Origin: Otatea glauca
Lineage: Eukaryota; Streptophyta; Magnoliopsida; Poales; Poaceae
Direction: 5' to 3'
Assembly (NCBI GenBank): GCA_036346275.1
Contig: CM070719.1
Location: forward strand, 29,778,093-29,842,092
Length of the DNA: 64,000 nt
The notes under the pieces are model-generated. The model made no database searches. It had not been told where the DNA came from and saw only the letters and a list, made by a program, of their open reading frames with translations. The position numbers and the translations under genes were made by a program. Shown piece by piece: positions 1-11,197 of the stretch (its first letter is position 1; the number at the start of each line of letters is the position of its first letter).

Positions 1-244
1 TAACTCCCAACATCAAATCGTTCTCCATGATTGATCCACCTATTGTATGTGCTTGCCATCCCATAAATATATAAGTGATCCTCCGCATGTCCTTGAGGTC
101 GATGATCTGATTCAGACACTTACGACATGGGCAAAGTATTTCTTCATTCTCACCAAATCTGTCCTGAACAAACTTCATGAAATCGATAACCCCATCAGTA
201 TGTGCCTTGCTAAATTGTCTAGCATTTGTCCAACTTCTGTCTAT
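1..244 (-). pseudogene. CACTA TNP2 transposase-associated N-terminal domain (partial, broken)
   Basis: Read on the minus strand from 244, the translation starts with D-R-S-W and continues into T-D-G-V-x-D-F-M, then the cysteine motif LCPCRKCLN. After a frame change near 75 it reads DHLYIYGMAST, then a segment ending in W-I-N-H-G-E. This is the pattern of the transposase-associated domain that precedes TNP2 in plant CACTA transposons. The codon expected to be the start ATG reads ATA (242-244) and is preceded by a splice-acceptor-like TTTGACAG. The rest of the transposase would lie left of the window. It is a pseudogene fragment because of the lost start and the frameshift. Its function in intact elements is DNA transposition together with the TNP2 catalytic core. 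Confidence 0.75.
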
Positions 245-518
245 CTGTCAAACATTCAAATAACGAAAAATTAATTGCTCATTATAGTGCCCAGATTAAA
301 GCAACATTATTGTACATGTTTTATAGATCTTTGTACCGTGCAACATAAATCAACAAAAAAATGTATCCATGATAGAAGAAATCATAAAATACACAAATAC
401 ATTCTCAATTCAGTTATTTACTACAATATCCTCAAATTAAACAATGTACTATCTGAAATGGCATATACATGTGCAACAATCTACAATATCACCATTAATC
501 AAGCAGAATCTGGAAATT
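245..518. other. AT-rich flank between CACTA fragment and gypsy LTR
   Basis: No coding pattern is recognised. It should be 5' leader or terminal sequence of the CACTA fragment on its left. Similarity to the gypsy LTR begins around 505-520, so the junction where the left LTR of element 1 is cut lies there. I see no CACTA-type terminus or clear target-site duplication at the junction. Confidence 0.4.
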
Positions 519-2153
519 AATCTTGAAGTGATGAATCCTCTCCCGGAGTATCGATCAACTCAACGTCTACGCGAAACGATGTAAAGATAGAAAATAAACA
601 CCAAAACAGAGAGTATATAAACTCTAAAAATCAAATAAAATTCACCATTAAATATACCTCAATTTTACAAATTTTTAGAAATTTGAATCACCCAAATCTG
701 AGTTGAAATGCAAAAGTTATAGCCTTTCAAAGATTGAATTAATTCTGGAAATACAGAAAATAGAAAATCTGATTTTCCCAAATTATTTTTATTCTAAAAA
801 ACCGCATTTGGATCTGGTCCATCGTGGAAATACAGATACCGACGAGTGTCATGGAACATGGACTCGGTCCACGGTTTGGATCTGGTCCATCGTGGACCTG
901 GTCCATGAGCCTCTGGTCTAACTGACACGCAGGCCTGCGGCACGGCGACTCAGCGCCAGCACGACGCACACGCGGCCGCCTCGCAAGTGCCACGCGACTG
1001 CCACGCAGCTGCCACCTTAGCGGATCTACCTCGTGTCGGACACATGGCGACGAAGCGTCAAGCCGCGTCGACTGCGGCAACGTGGGGACCTAGGGTTGTC
1101 GGCGGCAAGAATGAAGGGTACCTACAGATGCGTCTCGTCAGCGCGGATCTGGTGACGTGATCAGTTTCCCCTCTGGTACATTGGAATGACGACGGTGAGG
1201 CTCTCTTCTCCGGCGGCGATGGTCCCACGGTGATCTCCCTGTCCGGCAGTGCTCTCGTCGAACGGATACGCGCATGAGGTTCTCTGGACGACGGCGAAGC
1301 AGATGCGACTAGACCCAAGCTTCACGCCGGCTTGATAGCGATGAATTGGCAACTTCCTCTTGCGGCGTTGCTCGGCGAACTTCTTCGGATTCTCTCTAAA
1401 CGACGCTCAATCTACGCAATTTACCTTGGGGCTTTTGTTTGCGACCTCAAGGCGACCCTGGTGCGCCCCTTTTATAGCGTCGCCTCCCTCTCCACCAGTG
1501 ACTCGGACAAGGAGTCCGCGGCGGCTACGGCTCCGAGTCCTTCGCGAAGATGATGAAGCAGCGCCACGAAACACTCCAAACGCCGCACGATCCTAACCGC
1601 CCACGCGTTTTCCGCAATAGCCCAGATCTGGAGGAGTCCCAAACTAGTACTCCATGATCCCCACCGTGTGATCTCAATCCGGCGGTCACCAGCTCTGGGC
1701 TCAAAAGGAAACCCCATCCTCAACTTCCAGTCGTTCGATTTGGATCCCCGATTGACATTTGGATCTAGGCTAACGGGCGGCAGTATAATTGGTGGTGTGC
1801 TAACGCTGTCGGGCTCGCCGACAAAGGCATGGGCTCGGCCCAACACTATTCAATTGGATTTTCACGAGTTTATCAATTAAAATAATTAAAAAAATTCATT
1901 TGATTTGTTTTCGGCAATAAAAATACCAGGAAAAATCCCAGAAAAATATCAAAAATACTTTGACACATTTTGAACTCGAATAAAATAGTTTTGGTAAAAG
2001 TTTATATTACTTTTGTCTATATTTAATTATTTTCCACAAAAAGTATTACACATAATTTGAAATTGATTCAAATAAATTCCAGAAAAATCCAATAAATTCC
2101 AGGAAATCACAAAATGCATAAATAATAATAAAAGCAAATTTTGGGATGTTACA
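519..2153 (-). repeat. Left (3') LTR of gypsy element 1, truncated
   Basis: It matches 22150-23832 over its length, including the final GGGATGTTACA at 2143-2153 next to the PPT. About 1.6 kb of the LTR's other half, present in the right copy, is missing here. A minus-strand TATA box lies near 1466-1478. Confidence 0.85.
1466..1478 (-). promoter_or_regulatory. LTR TATA box, gypsy element 1 left LTR
   Basis: The minus strand reads GCTATAAAAGGGGC, the usual plant LTR core promoter form. The equivalent site in the right LTR is at about 23107-23119. Promoter activity is inferred from position and sequence only. Confidence 0.6.
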
Positions 2154-2170
2154 AACCTCCGTCTTAACAG
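2154..2170 (-). promoter_or_regulatory. Degraded polypurine tract of gypsy element 1
   Basis: Directly beside the LTR end the minus strand reads TTAAGACGGAGGTT. The equivalent in element 2 is TTAAGGGGGGAGGTT, so this plus-strand primer has lost part of its G run. Confidence 0.7.
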
Positions 2171-5100
2171 AATCTCGTCCCTGAGATCCAGGGTATACTA
2201 GAGAATAGGTTTGGGAATTCTGACTTTAGATCATCTTCACGCTCCCATGTGGCTTCGCTTTCGGAATGATTGCTCCATTGAACTTTGCAAAAGCGAATAG
2301 ACTTATTCCTGGTTTTACGATCCATAACATCCAAGATTTTGATTGGCTGTTCCTTGTAGGTGAAATCTTCCTGTAGCTCTATTGCTTCTAACGGCGTCTG
2401 TTCCGTTGGCACTCTGAGAGATTTCTTAAGCTGTAACACGTGAAACACATTATGTACCTCTGCCAATGACTGCGGCAATTCCAATTGATATGCAACCTCT
2501 CCTCATCGACTCAAAATCTTGAACGGACCAACATATCTTGGCGCAAGCTTTTCTTTAACGTGGAACCTTTTAACACCCTTAAGAGGGGTAACCCTAAGAT
2601 ACACATAATTATTGGGCTCAAAGCTCAAATCACGACGACGATTACCCGCGTAGCTCTTCTGCCTTGATTGTGCTATCTTTAACCTCTCCCTGATCATAGC
2701 AACATGAATTTCGGCTTCCTCGAGGAAATCTGGCCCAAACACCAAACGCTCTCCTGTTTTATTCCAATTTAACGGGGTACGACAATTACGTCCATACAAA
2801 GCCTCAAATGGTGATATTTGCAAACTAGCTTGACAACTATTATTGTAACTAAATTCCGCATACGACAAACATTTATCCCATGACGTAACGTAAGCTAATG
2901 CACAAGTTCTCAACATATCCTCCAAAATCTGATTTACCCTCTCGGTCTGACCATCTGTCTACGGATGATACACTGTACTGAAATTCAGGCGAGTTCCCAT
3001 CGCTTCATGCAACTTATTCTAAAATCTCGAGGTAAACTAGGTACCTCTATCTGACACAATCTTCTTGGGAACTCCATGCAAACACACAATCCTCGACATA
3101 TACAATTCTGCCAAACGGTCTCTTGAATAAGTCGTCTTCACTAGGATGAAGTGAGAAACTTTGGTCAAACGATCCACAATAACCCAAATAGAATCGCAAC
3201 CTCTCTGGGTCTTAGGCAAACCGGTAATGAAGTCCATTCCGATTTTCTCCCATTTCCATTCTGGAATCTTCAACTATTGTAACAAACTAGCGGGTCTTTG
3301 ATGCATGGCTTTTACCCTTTGACATACGTCACACAGAGCAACGTGCTCAGCTACTTCACGCTTCATGTTAGGCCACCAAAACCTTTCCTTAAGATCTTGA
3401 TACATTTTAGCACTTCCTGGATGAATCGAGTACTTAGAATCATGAGCTTCCTCAAGAATGAATTGCTTAAGCTCCTTCTTATTTGGTACACAAATCCTCC
3501 CTTTAAACCACATGGTACCTTGCTTATCTACGACAAAATCCTCCACTAAACCTTCATCCTTCCTAGACTTGATTTTGCTGATTTTCTTGTCATCCTTTTG
3601 ACCTTCTCTGATTTGATCTTCAAGTGTCGGCTTTAATTCCAATGCAGCTACAAAACCTTGTGGAACAACTTCAAATTTCAGCTTCTGAAACTCACTACAT
3701 AACTATGATCGTTCACTTGATATTAGCATATTTGCACTATGGCTTTTGCGACTCAAAGCATCGGCTACCACATTAGCCTTACCTGGATGATAGTGAATTC
3801 CAAAATTATAGTCTTTAATCAATTCCAACCATTTCCTTTGCCTCATATTAAGATCTGACTGAGTGAATATATATTTTAGACTCTTATGGTCTGTATATAT
3901 CTCACACCTATTTCCAATGAGGTAATGTTGCCATATTTTTAAGGCATGCACTACGGCAGCTAATTCCAAATCTTGTGTAGGATAATTCCCTTCATGCAGC
4001 CTCAATTGTCTTGACGCATAGGCCACCATCTTGCCGTTTTGCATTAACATAGAACCAAGACCTTACTTTGAAGCATCACAATATATATCAAAACTATTCT
4101 ACACATCTGGCACTACTAACACAGGCGCGGTAGTCAGACGCTTCTTCAATTCTTGAAAACTCTTTTCGCATTCTGGTGCCCATGCAAACTTCTTTTCTCT
4201 CTTCAACAACTGCGTAAGAGGTCTAGCAATCATAGAGAACCCTTCTATAAACCGACGGTAATATCCTGCCATTCGCAGAAAACTAAGAATTTGAGTGACT
4301 GACTTCGGTTGCTCCCAATGTAACACGGCTTCGACCTTGCTTGGATCAACGGCAACTCCTTCTGCAGTCATCACATGACCAAGAAATTCCACCTTTTCCT
4401 TCCAAAAGTCACACTTACTGAACTTAGCATACAACTGTTACTCTTGCAATCTCTCTAAAACCAATCTCAAATGGTCTAGGTGCTCCTCTCTCGTCTTAGA
4501 ATACACAAGAATGTCATCTATAAAGACAACGACAAATTTGTCCAAATAGTCCATAAATACTTTATTCATCATATTCATGAAATATGTCGGAGCATTGGTC
4601 AATCCAAAAGACATAACTGTGTACTCATAATGTCCATACTGCATGAAGAACGCAATCTTAGGAATGTCTTTCGCTCTAATCTTCAATTGATGATATCCTG
4701 AACGAAGATATATCTTGGAGAAAACTCCAGCCCCTCTCAACTGATCAAACAAATCATCGATCCTGGGCAAAGGATACTTATTCTTAATTATCACCTCATT
4801 GAGTGCATGATAATCGATACATATTCTTAAACTCCCATCCTTCTTCTTGACGAACAAAACCAGCGCTCCCCATGGCGAAGAACTCGATCTTATGAAACCT
4901 TTTTCAAGTAATTCATCGATCTGCTTCTTCATCTCAACTAACTCATCTGTTGGCATGCGATACAGTCTCTCCGCTATTGGTGCTGTGCCAGGCACTAACT
5001 CAATAACAAACTCAATCTCCCTATCTGGTGGCATGCCCGACAAATCATCAAGAAAGACTTCCGGATAATCCCTTACAATCGGCACATCTTCCATACTAGC

Positions 5101-6666
5101 AACTTTCGCGCTGTTCACCATTAATTGGCTGTCACGAACAGCTCTCGCACGAATCTTCACTTTTTTGTCACTAGGGCTTTCCAATGACACCACTCTTTGG
5201 CCACAATCCAACACAACTTTATGCTTGGATAGCCAATCCATTCGAAGGATAACATCTAAGGTTTGAGTATCTAACAAGATGAGATTCGCTAGAAATTCTA
5301 TCCCATTCATGAGCAACTTAACTCCTAAACACCCAAGGCTAGATCTAAGCTCAGATCCTGGGGCTTGGACTAAAAGCACAAACTTAAGATTCTTAACATC
5401 AAATCCCTTCTCAGTTGCAAAACTCCGAGAAACAAACGAATGCAAAGCTCCAGAATCAAATAAAACTGTAGCAGGTATTGAGTTAACCAGAAACTTACAT
5501 AGTACAACATCCGTAGCCTCCTGTGCTTCATCCACTGTGATATGGTTGACTCTACTACGCACTGTTGATTGGGGTGCTGCTCTAGCTTGTCCTATCGCAC
5601 GGTTCCCTCCTGATGCAGGTGCCTTAGCCGGTGTCGTTCCCAAGTTGAAACGGACTCCTTTCTGCGGACACTTGTTAACAAAATGTCCTGGCTCGTTGCA
5701 AGCATAGCAACGTCTGACAGCAGACTGTTGATTTCCTCCTGGTGCATTGTTCCCTTGAGCTGGCATTTGAAAATTCTGATTAGTAGGGCGAGGTACAGGG
5801 GTTGATGCCTTGTTTGCTGCTTGCAGTTGAAACCTAACGAACTGTTGTGGTGACATCCTCAATCTGAACTAGTTTGGTCGCTCTCCTTGTTTAACCATCC
5901 TGCGCTTGCGATCCTCACCAAGCTCCTTGCGCTTGTCCTCCAAAATCAAAGCTTTGTTAACCAATTCCTGGAATTCAGGAAAGTTGTGTTTGATCAATCC
6001 CACTTGCAGTCCAGAGTTTAATCCCTTCATAAAGCGTGACTGCCTAGCCTTGTTGGGAGCCACATCCTCTAGAGCATAGCGAGCTAACTGGGTAAATTTG
6101 TTCAAGTAATCGGCCACTGACTGGCCTCCTTGCTTCAAAGCTCTAAATTCCTCCTTGAGGTCCATCATGCCTTCAAGTACATGTACTGATGAAAGGCAAT
6201 AGTAAACTCATCCCATGTGATTTCCTGTGGGGCTTCATGTGCAGCACAATAGTTCTCCCACCATGCTGTCCCTTCTAACTGATGAGAGGAATAGAGCACC
6301 TTCTCGTTTCCCTCACACTGAGTAATGTGCAGCTTTCTCTCAATAGACCTTAGCCAATCATCGGCCTCCAAGGGGTTGACATTACATGAGAATGTCGGCG
6401 AACGAGTCCTCATGAAGTCAGACAGTTTGGAGTAAGGACGTGGTCCATTGTTGCCATGTTGAACACTATTTTTGTTGATAGCTGCTTGGCATACCCTGCA
6501 TCTGTTGCATCATTGTTTGCATAAGCTGGGTCTGCGCTGCAAGAAAAGCTCCCAAATTCTGCATGCCTACAGGCGGTGATGGTTGCGACGGTACTCCATC
6601 ATTGGGGTTGTCGTTATGGCGAAGACCACTTTCTGAAGCACCATTGTTACCATGAGTGTTCACCAT
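2164..6666 (-). pseudogene. Gypsy element 1 gag-pol polyprotein (multiply broken)
   Basis: Reading 3' to 5' on the plus strand, domains appear in chromovirus order. The gag start is at 6666 (M-V-N-T) with a Gln/Met-rich N-terminus, then the gag core at 5869-6413. A CCHC knuckle (CYACNEPGHFVNKC) and a protease with DSGA follow within 4438-5862. RT has the FIDD active-site box and ends near 4438. RNase H is at 3703-4434, and the integrase zinc region at 3274-3642 (H...C-D-V-C). The integrase core (DFITG, SDRGT) spans 2503-3273 and the chromodomain is at 2164-2484. At least ten frame changes or stops break it, so no full product can be made. Compared with element 2 it is clearly the more decayed copy, which agrees with it being the older host of the nested insertion. 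Confidence 0.88.
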
Positions 6667-7865
6667 CTGCTGTTCCTTCTTGGGTTAGGAAAGGTAGATG
6701 TAGCATAGATAAGACGTAATAATTTCTAAGGTGGGGAAACAGGTTAAACCCAAATTTATCAACTTTATTAATACTTCATATGGTTGCTTACAAAAACCTA
6801 AAGGCTATGCAATACATACTGCACACCCAGCAATCAAAGATCCAAACTAAGCACACAACCTTAACTACTGCTAAAATGGTAAAGACTATCTTAAAGACGC
6901 GACTCAACACTTGAGTCTCAACTCAACTCTAAGACTTTCACTCATCCAGCCACCCTAACTGAGGCTGACCCGGTGCATACACCGGTGGGTGGGCTGGAGT
7001 GGGTGCAAACCTATCCTGATGACCCACAGCTGGAACCTCCACGACCATGTGCACGTCGTGCTCCTCTAGTTCGAACTCAACCTCCTCGGGGTGCTCCTTG
7101 TCTTCTTCAGCTCCCTCGACTGGCTCCTAAACGTCCTGAGCTCCCTAAGCTGCTTGGCCTTTGACCTCTCGCAAAGCCTCCTCTAGCTTGGTGACCACCT
7201 CAGCAGCTGTGGCACGAGTCTCCTGAAGCTCTTGCTTTGTCGCTCACAGCGCCTCGTACCTTCTCCAGCTCCGTGTGGTCTCTCTCATGTGCTCCTCCTG
7301 AGCGAGAGCAAACTTAGCAAGGTGTACCGTAGCAGCACACTCGTCCTCCTCGATCCGTCGATGTCGGCTCGCTCGTATAGTAGGGTGAAACCTGAACACC
7401 GTGTCGTAAAGCTCGTCAGCGTAGTTGTGGCAGACGCAGCGAAGTGCAAGTCGAGCAGCCTCCTAAATCCCAACCTCGTATGAGAACCTCCTCACGGTGA
7501 TGTGAATCGGCCTGCTGGCGCTCTCGTTCTCTCGAGCGTAGATAATCAACTTGCAGATGAACCCTCGATGCACACCATTGACTGACCAACTGCCTTCTCA
7601 GTAAAGTGGACTATAGAAACCTCCAAGCATTTGAAGAACTCTCCACAGCTCCTTGGCATAGCCACCCTCTCTCTCCTCAAATGATAGGGAGATCGGCATC
7701 TACTCCACAAAGAACTTTAAGAAGAGTTCAGCAAAGGCGAGAAGTAGAGAATAAGAAGAGTCAAGAGTGTCTTGTTAGTCAAATTTAGATTTTTCTTTAG
7801 AAAATAATTTTGTACACACCTAGGACACTACCATGCTATCTAGGGCCAAGATCTACAACCAGTAT
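6667..7865 (-). other. 5' leader of gypsy element 1 with accessory reading frame
   Basis: This lies between the primer site and gag. On the minus strand from about 7670 a reading frame with breaks encodes a segment alignable to element 2 (both contain SWSVNGVHRGFICKLIIYAR and RRFSYEV). It ends at a shared stop after PPVYAPGQPQ-x-GWLDE (stop codon 6938-6940). Premature stops are present here, for example just before E-G-S-W-S-V. The product is unrecognised. See the element 2 entry for the better copy. Confidence 0.6.
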
Positions 7866-7877
7866 GCTCTGATACCA
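7866..7877 (-). promoter_or_regulatory. Primer-binding site of gypsy element 1
   Basis: The minus strand reads TGGTATCAGAGC a few bases inside the 5' LTR. This is complementary to the 3' end of initiator tRNA-Met, the usual primer of plant gypsy and copia elements. Confidence 0.85.
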
Positions 7878-7881
7878 ATTC

Positions 7882-8155
7882 TGTAAGGACCCGAATCCAC
7901 TGATTCGGAACCACTATGTTTACCGCACTAGTCCCAGGATCAACGCTAGTTCACACAGCTTAACATTGGTTCATATCACATCATACTCAACGATAATAAT
8001 AATAATACTCCATTTATTGATATAGCTAAGTGTATGATCTTATGACCAACTTACATTATTAAGCCACGCAGGGCTAGACTTGAAATATAAACTAAGAAAT
8101 AAGCAGCGGAAAATAGAAGACGTAGATGACTCATCAGTTCACCATAGGCAGCTGA
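7882..8155 (-). repeat. Right (5') LTR of gypsy element 1, outer part
   Basis: It starts TGTAAGGACCCGAATCC and is interrupted after 274 bp by element 2. The sequence resumes at 20831-20836, where the shared text CAGGC...GACAAGGCTCGG, present uninterrupted in the LTRs of element 2, proves continuity. Confidence 0.9.
8151..8155. repeat. Target-site duplication of element 2 (left)
   Basis: GCTGA stands immediately left of the TGTAAGGACC terminus. The same five bases follow the right terminus at 20831-20835. Confidence 0.92.
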
Positions 8156-11100
8156 TGTAAGGACCCAAATCCACTGATCCGAACCCACTGTGTTTACCGC
8201 ACTAGTCCCAGGATCAACGCTAGTGCACACAGCTCAACATTGGTACATATCACATCATACACAACGATAATAGAATAATAGTTCATTCATTGATATATCT
8301 AAAGGTATGATCTTATGACCAACTTACATTATTAAGCCACGCAGGGCAAGACTGAAATATAAACTAGTAATTAAGCAAATGGAAAGTAGAAAACGTAGAT
8401 AGCTCATCAGTTCACCACAGGCAACCGACAAGGCTCGGACCCTAATGACTCGTGTCTTCCTGGACTTCACCTTCCAACACAGGTGTAGATTCTTCAACTG
8501 TTGATTATTGTTGTTTGGCAAGGGTGAGTACTTAAGCACTCAACAAGTTGTGCACAGAATGCAAGGCTTATTCCAATGGATAGGCTATCATGGCTATTTT
8601 GCAATAAGCAGCATTTATGAACGAATACAGTAAATAGATTGTAAAGACTGTAAAACAAATATCAAAAGTAAATAAATTCAGTATTTCTCAAGTAAACCAA
8701 GTTTCCAATCCTAAGTCAAATTCCATCTTCCATATTGCATTCCGCCATCCCAACCAAGTTGTCCAATTAATTACACTAACCCTTAACTGTAATTCCCGAG
8801 CATTGCTCAATACCGCGAGCATGGCTATCCGAATAGTTTCACACTCTGCAGAGGTTATGCACTTTACCCACGTGATACAACCAAACACCACCAAGGCGAG
8901 TGATTATAACAAAGCCTTTACAATGCTCTGGCTTAACCGGATACTTCCCGCTAAGGTTTCAACACTGGTGGGTCCGAAAACCATAACCAGGGCCCCCCTC
9001 TTGCGCCATGTGAATTACACCATAACTCGGGAACTCACACCGACCAAGATAGTACCAAAGTTAAGACATTGCAAATTAATCAGCTAGGCTGGCCCATACC
9101 AGACATGTGGTTGCATGATTAACTCAGGTCAAAGGCTTGCAAGGTTAAGACCTTAGAGTGATCAAGGCAAGACATCCACATACCCTCTGCCCATCGGGCC
9201 CACCTTGGCATCCTCGCCCCTTGTCACTTTCCCCAATCTAAATTATTATCACCCAGTTGATTAGCAAGCACCACGTGCCATCAACAATTCAACATCGTTG
9301 CGTGACATGACTCGCCACAACAACTCAATCTCATCGTGTGATTCCACATGACACACAAGTTCATAACATTGTTCCATATTCCATTAATCAAGATTAATTA
9401 TCAATGATTCTAACACATGTGATGACGTGGCAAGGCTAAGCAACTATTACGGACTAAACCTCCAATGTTGATCATAATTACTAATCAACTATATTAAACC
9501 AATCTAAGGTGACAATGGATCATGGCATACAATGACAAGGTAGGTTATAGATCAATCTGGTATATTACCTAAGCCCAATCTAATTTGAAACAGTTGTATA
9601 TTTGAAATAGATGCACTAGTGTAAATCAAACATAGCAATTTTATAAACATAGGTTCAACATGATCAAAGCACAACTTGCCTTGGAATAGGTCCTGATCTG
9701 GTTCTAGAACTTGCTCTTGAGTTGCTGGATCTTCCTCCAAAGCGTCGCACAATTCAACGTCTACGCGTACCGAAGATGAAAAGTAAATAAATGCCAAAAC
9801 AGAGAGAAATTGAACTCCAAAAATCAAATAAAATTCACCATTAAATAGATCTCAATTTTACAAATTTTTAGAAATTGGAATCACTCAAATCCGAGTTAAA
9901 TTGCAAAAGATATAGCCTTTTGAAGTTTGAAATAAACATCAAATACGTAAATTAGAAATTGAATTAACAGATTTATTTTTAAATCAAAAATAGATTTATT
10001 GCGTCATCATGACGGCATGCTGACGTCAGCCCTTGACCCAGCGAACCAGATGCTGCCACGTGGCCTCGGTCTATGGATTGAGTCCACAGAATCGCGATGG
10101 ATCACCATGAACTCGGTCCACGGCGCTTGGGCTCCGTGCACCACGCGGCTTCATCTGATTGGCTGACCAGCGGTGCGATCTGGCCCTTCCATCACCGATC
10201 CGACGGCTTACGCTTAGCGACGACGTGGCTTACCGACACGTACTCCACGCGGCGAGATCTGACGTGCTCGATCCAAGATCCAACGGTTGCAAACGATCGC
10301 GAGATCCGACGACGAGCTTGGCGGCGCGTTCACCGGAGACCGAGACGAAGGTGAGCCCAACGGCGCTTTGGCGACCAAACTGCGGCGATAACACCCGGAA
10401 CCGAAGCGTCTCGCAGCGAGGATTCCAGATCTGCCCTCAACGGCGGCGAATGAACACCGGTCGACCCCGAAAACGACGGCGGCGGCGCTCGGTGTTCAAC
10501 CCAAAATCTCGACGAACGGCTGCGGTTCTCGGGCTATGCGCTTAGGGCTTTTGCTCACGGCCTCTTGATGAACACGGCGCACCCCTTTTATAGCCCTAGG
10601 AGTCCGTGCCCCGCCGGCTTCCATCGCGGTGTCCATGGCCGACACGGAGCTGGACTCGGAGTCCTCATCCGAGACGATGCACCAGGCACCGACACGTGGC
10701 AGGATGAACGGCGCAGATTTCCTCGCGACGCGGCTTCATCCGGGACGCCAACGGATCGCAACGGCCGAGATCTTCCAGAAGAAATCCACGGGCCGCGCCG
10801 AACTGGGCCGAGCGGAAGTAATGGGCTCCGGCCCATTACTGCTAAACGAATTTTTCCAGATTTTTCTTTAAAAACAAATGCAGAAATTTATTTAATTGGT
10901 TTTAGGCAAATAAATATTCAGGAAAAATCCAAGAAAATTCTCAAAAATACTTTGAGACATTCTGGACTCAAATAAAATATTTTTGGCAAAACTTTATTTT
11001 AACTTTGCACAGATTTAAATAGATTTGAATAAAAGGCAATAAACTTGATTTCAAATTAATTCAAATAATTTCAGAAAAATCCAAATAAATTCCAGAAAAT

Positions 11101-11157
11101 CACAAATGCACATTTAAGCAATAAAAACTTAATTAAGCCAAATTTTGGGATGTTACA
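8156..11157 (-). repeat. Left (3') LTR of gypsy element 2
   Basis: 3002 bp from TGTAAGGACC to GGGATGTTACA. The half near 10000-10860 is GC-rich, in contrast with the AT-rich rest. Open frames seen on the plus strand here recur in the right LTR only because the LTRs are copies, so I do not call them genes. Confidence 0.93.
10582..10596 (-). promoter_or_regulatory. LTR TATA box, gypsy element 2 left LTR
   Basis: The minus strand reads GGCTATAAAAGGGGT. The copy in the right LTR, which would drive the element, is at about 20257-20271. Function is inferred from the motif and its position. Confidence 0.6.
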
Positions 11158-11175
11158 AACCTCCCCCCTTAACAG
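11158..11175 (-). promoter_or_regulatory. Polypurine tract of gypsy element 2
   Basis: The minus strand reads TTAAGGGGGGAGGTT, ending at the 3' LTR boundary. This is the expected primer for plus-strand DNA synthesis. Confidence 0.85.
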
Positions 11176-11197
11176 AATCTCGACCCGAGATTCAGGG

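Noticed and set aside
10097..10836. Open frames with copies at 19761-20509, apparently conserved proteins
   Set aside because: They lie in the GC-rich half of the two LTRs of element 2 and are similar because the LTRs are duplicates. They contain no family pattern and are antisense to the element.
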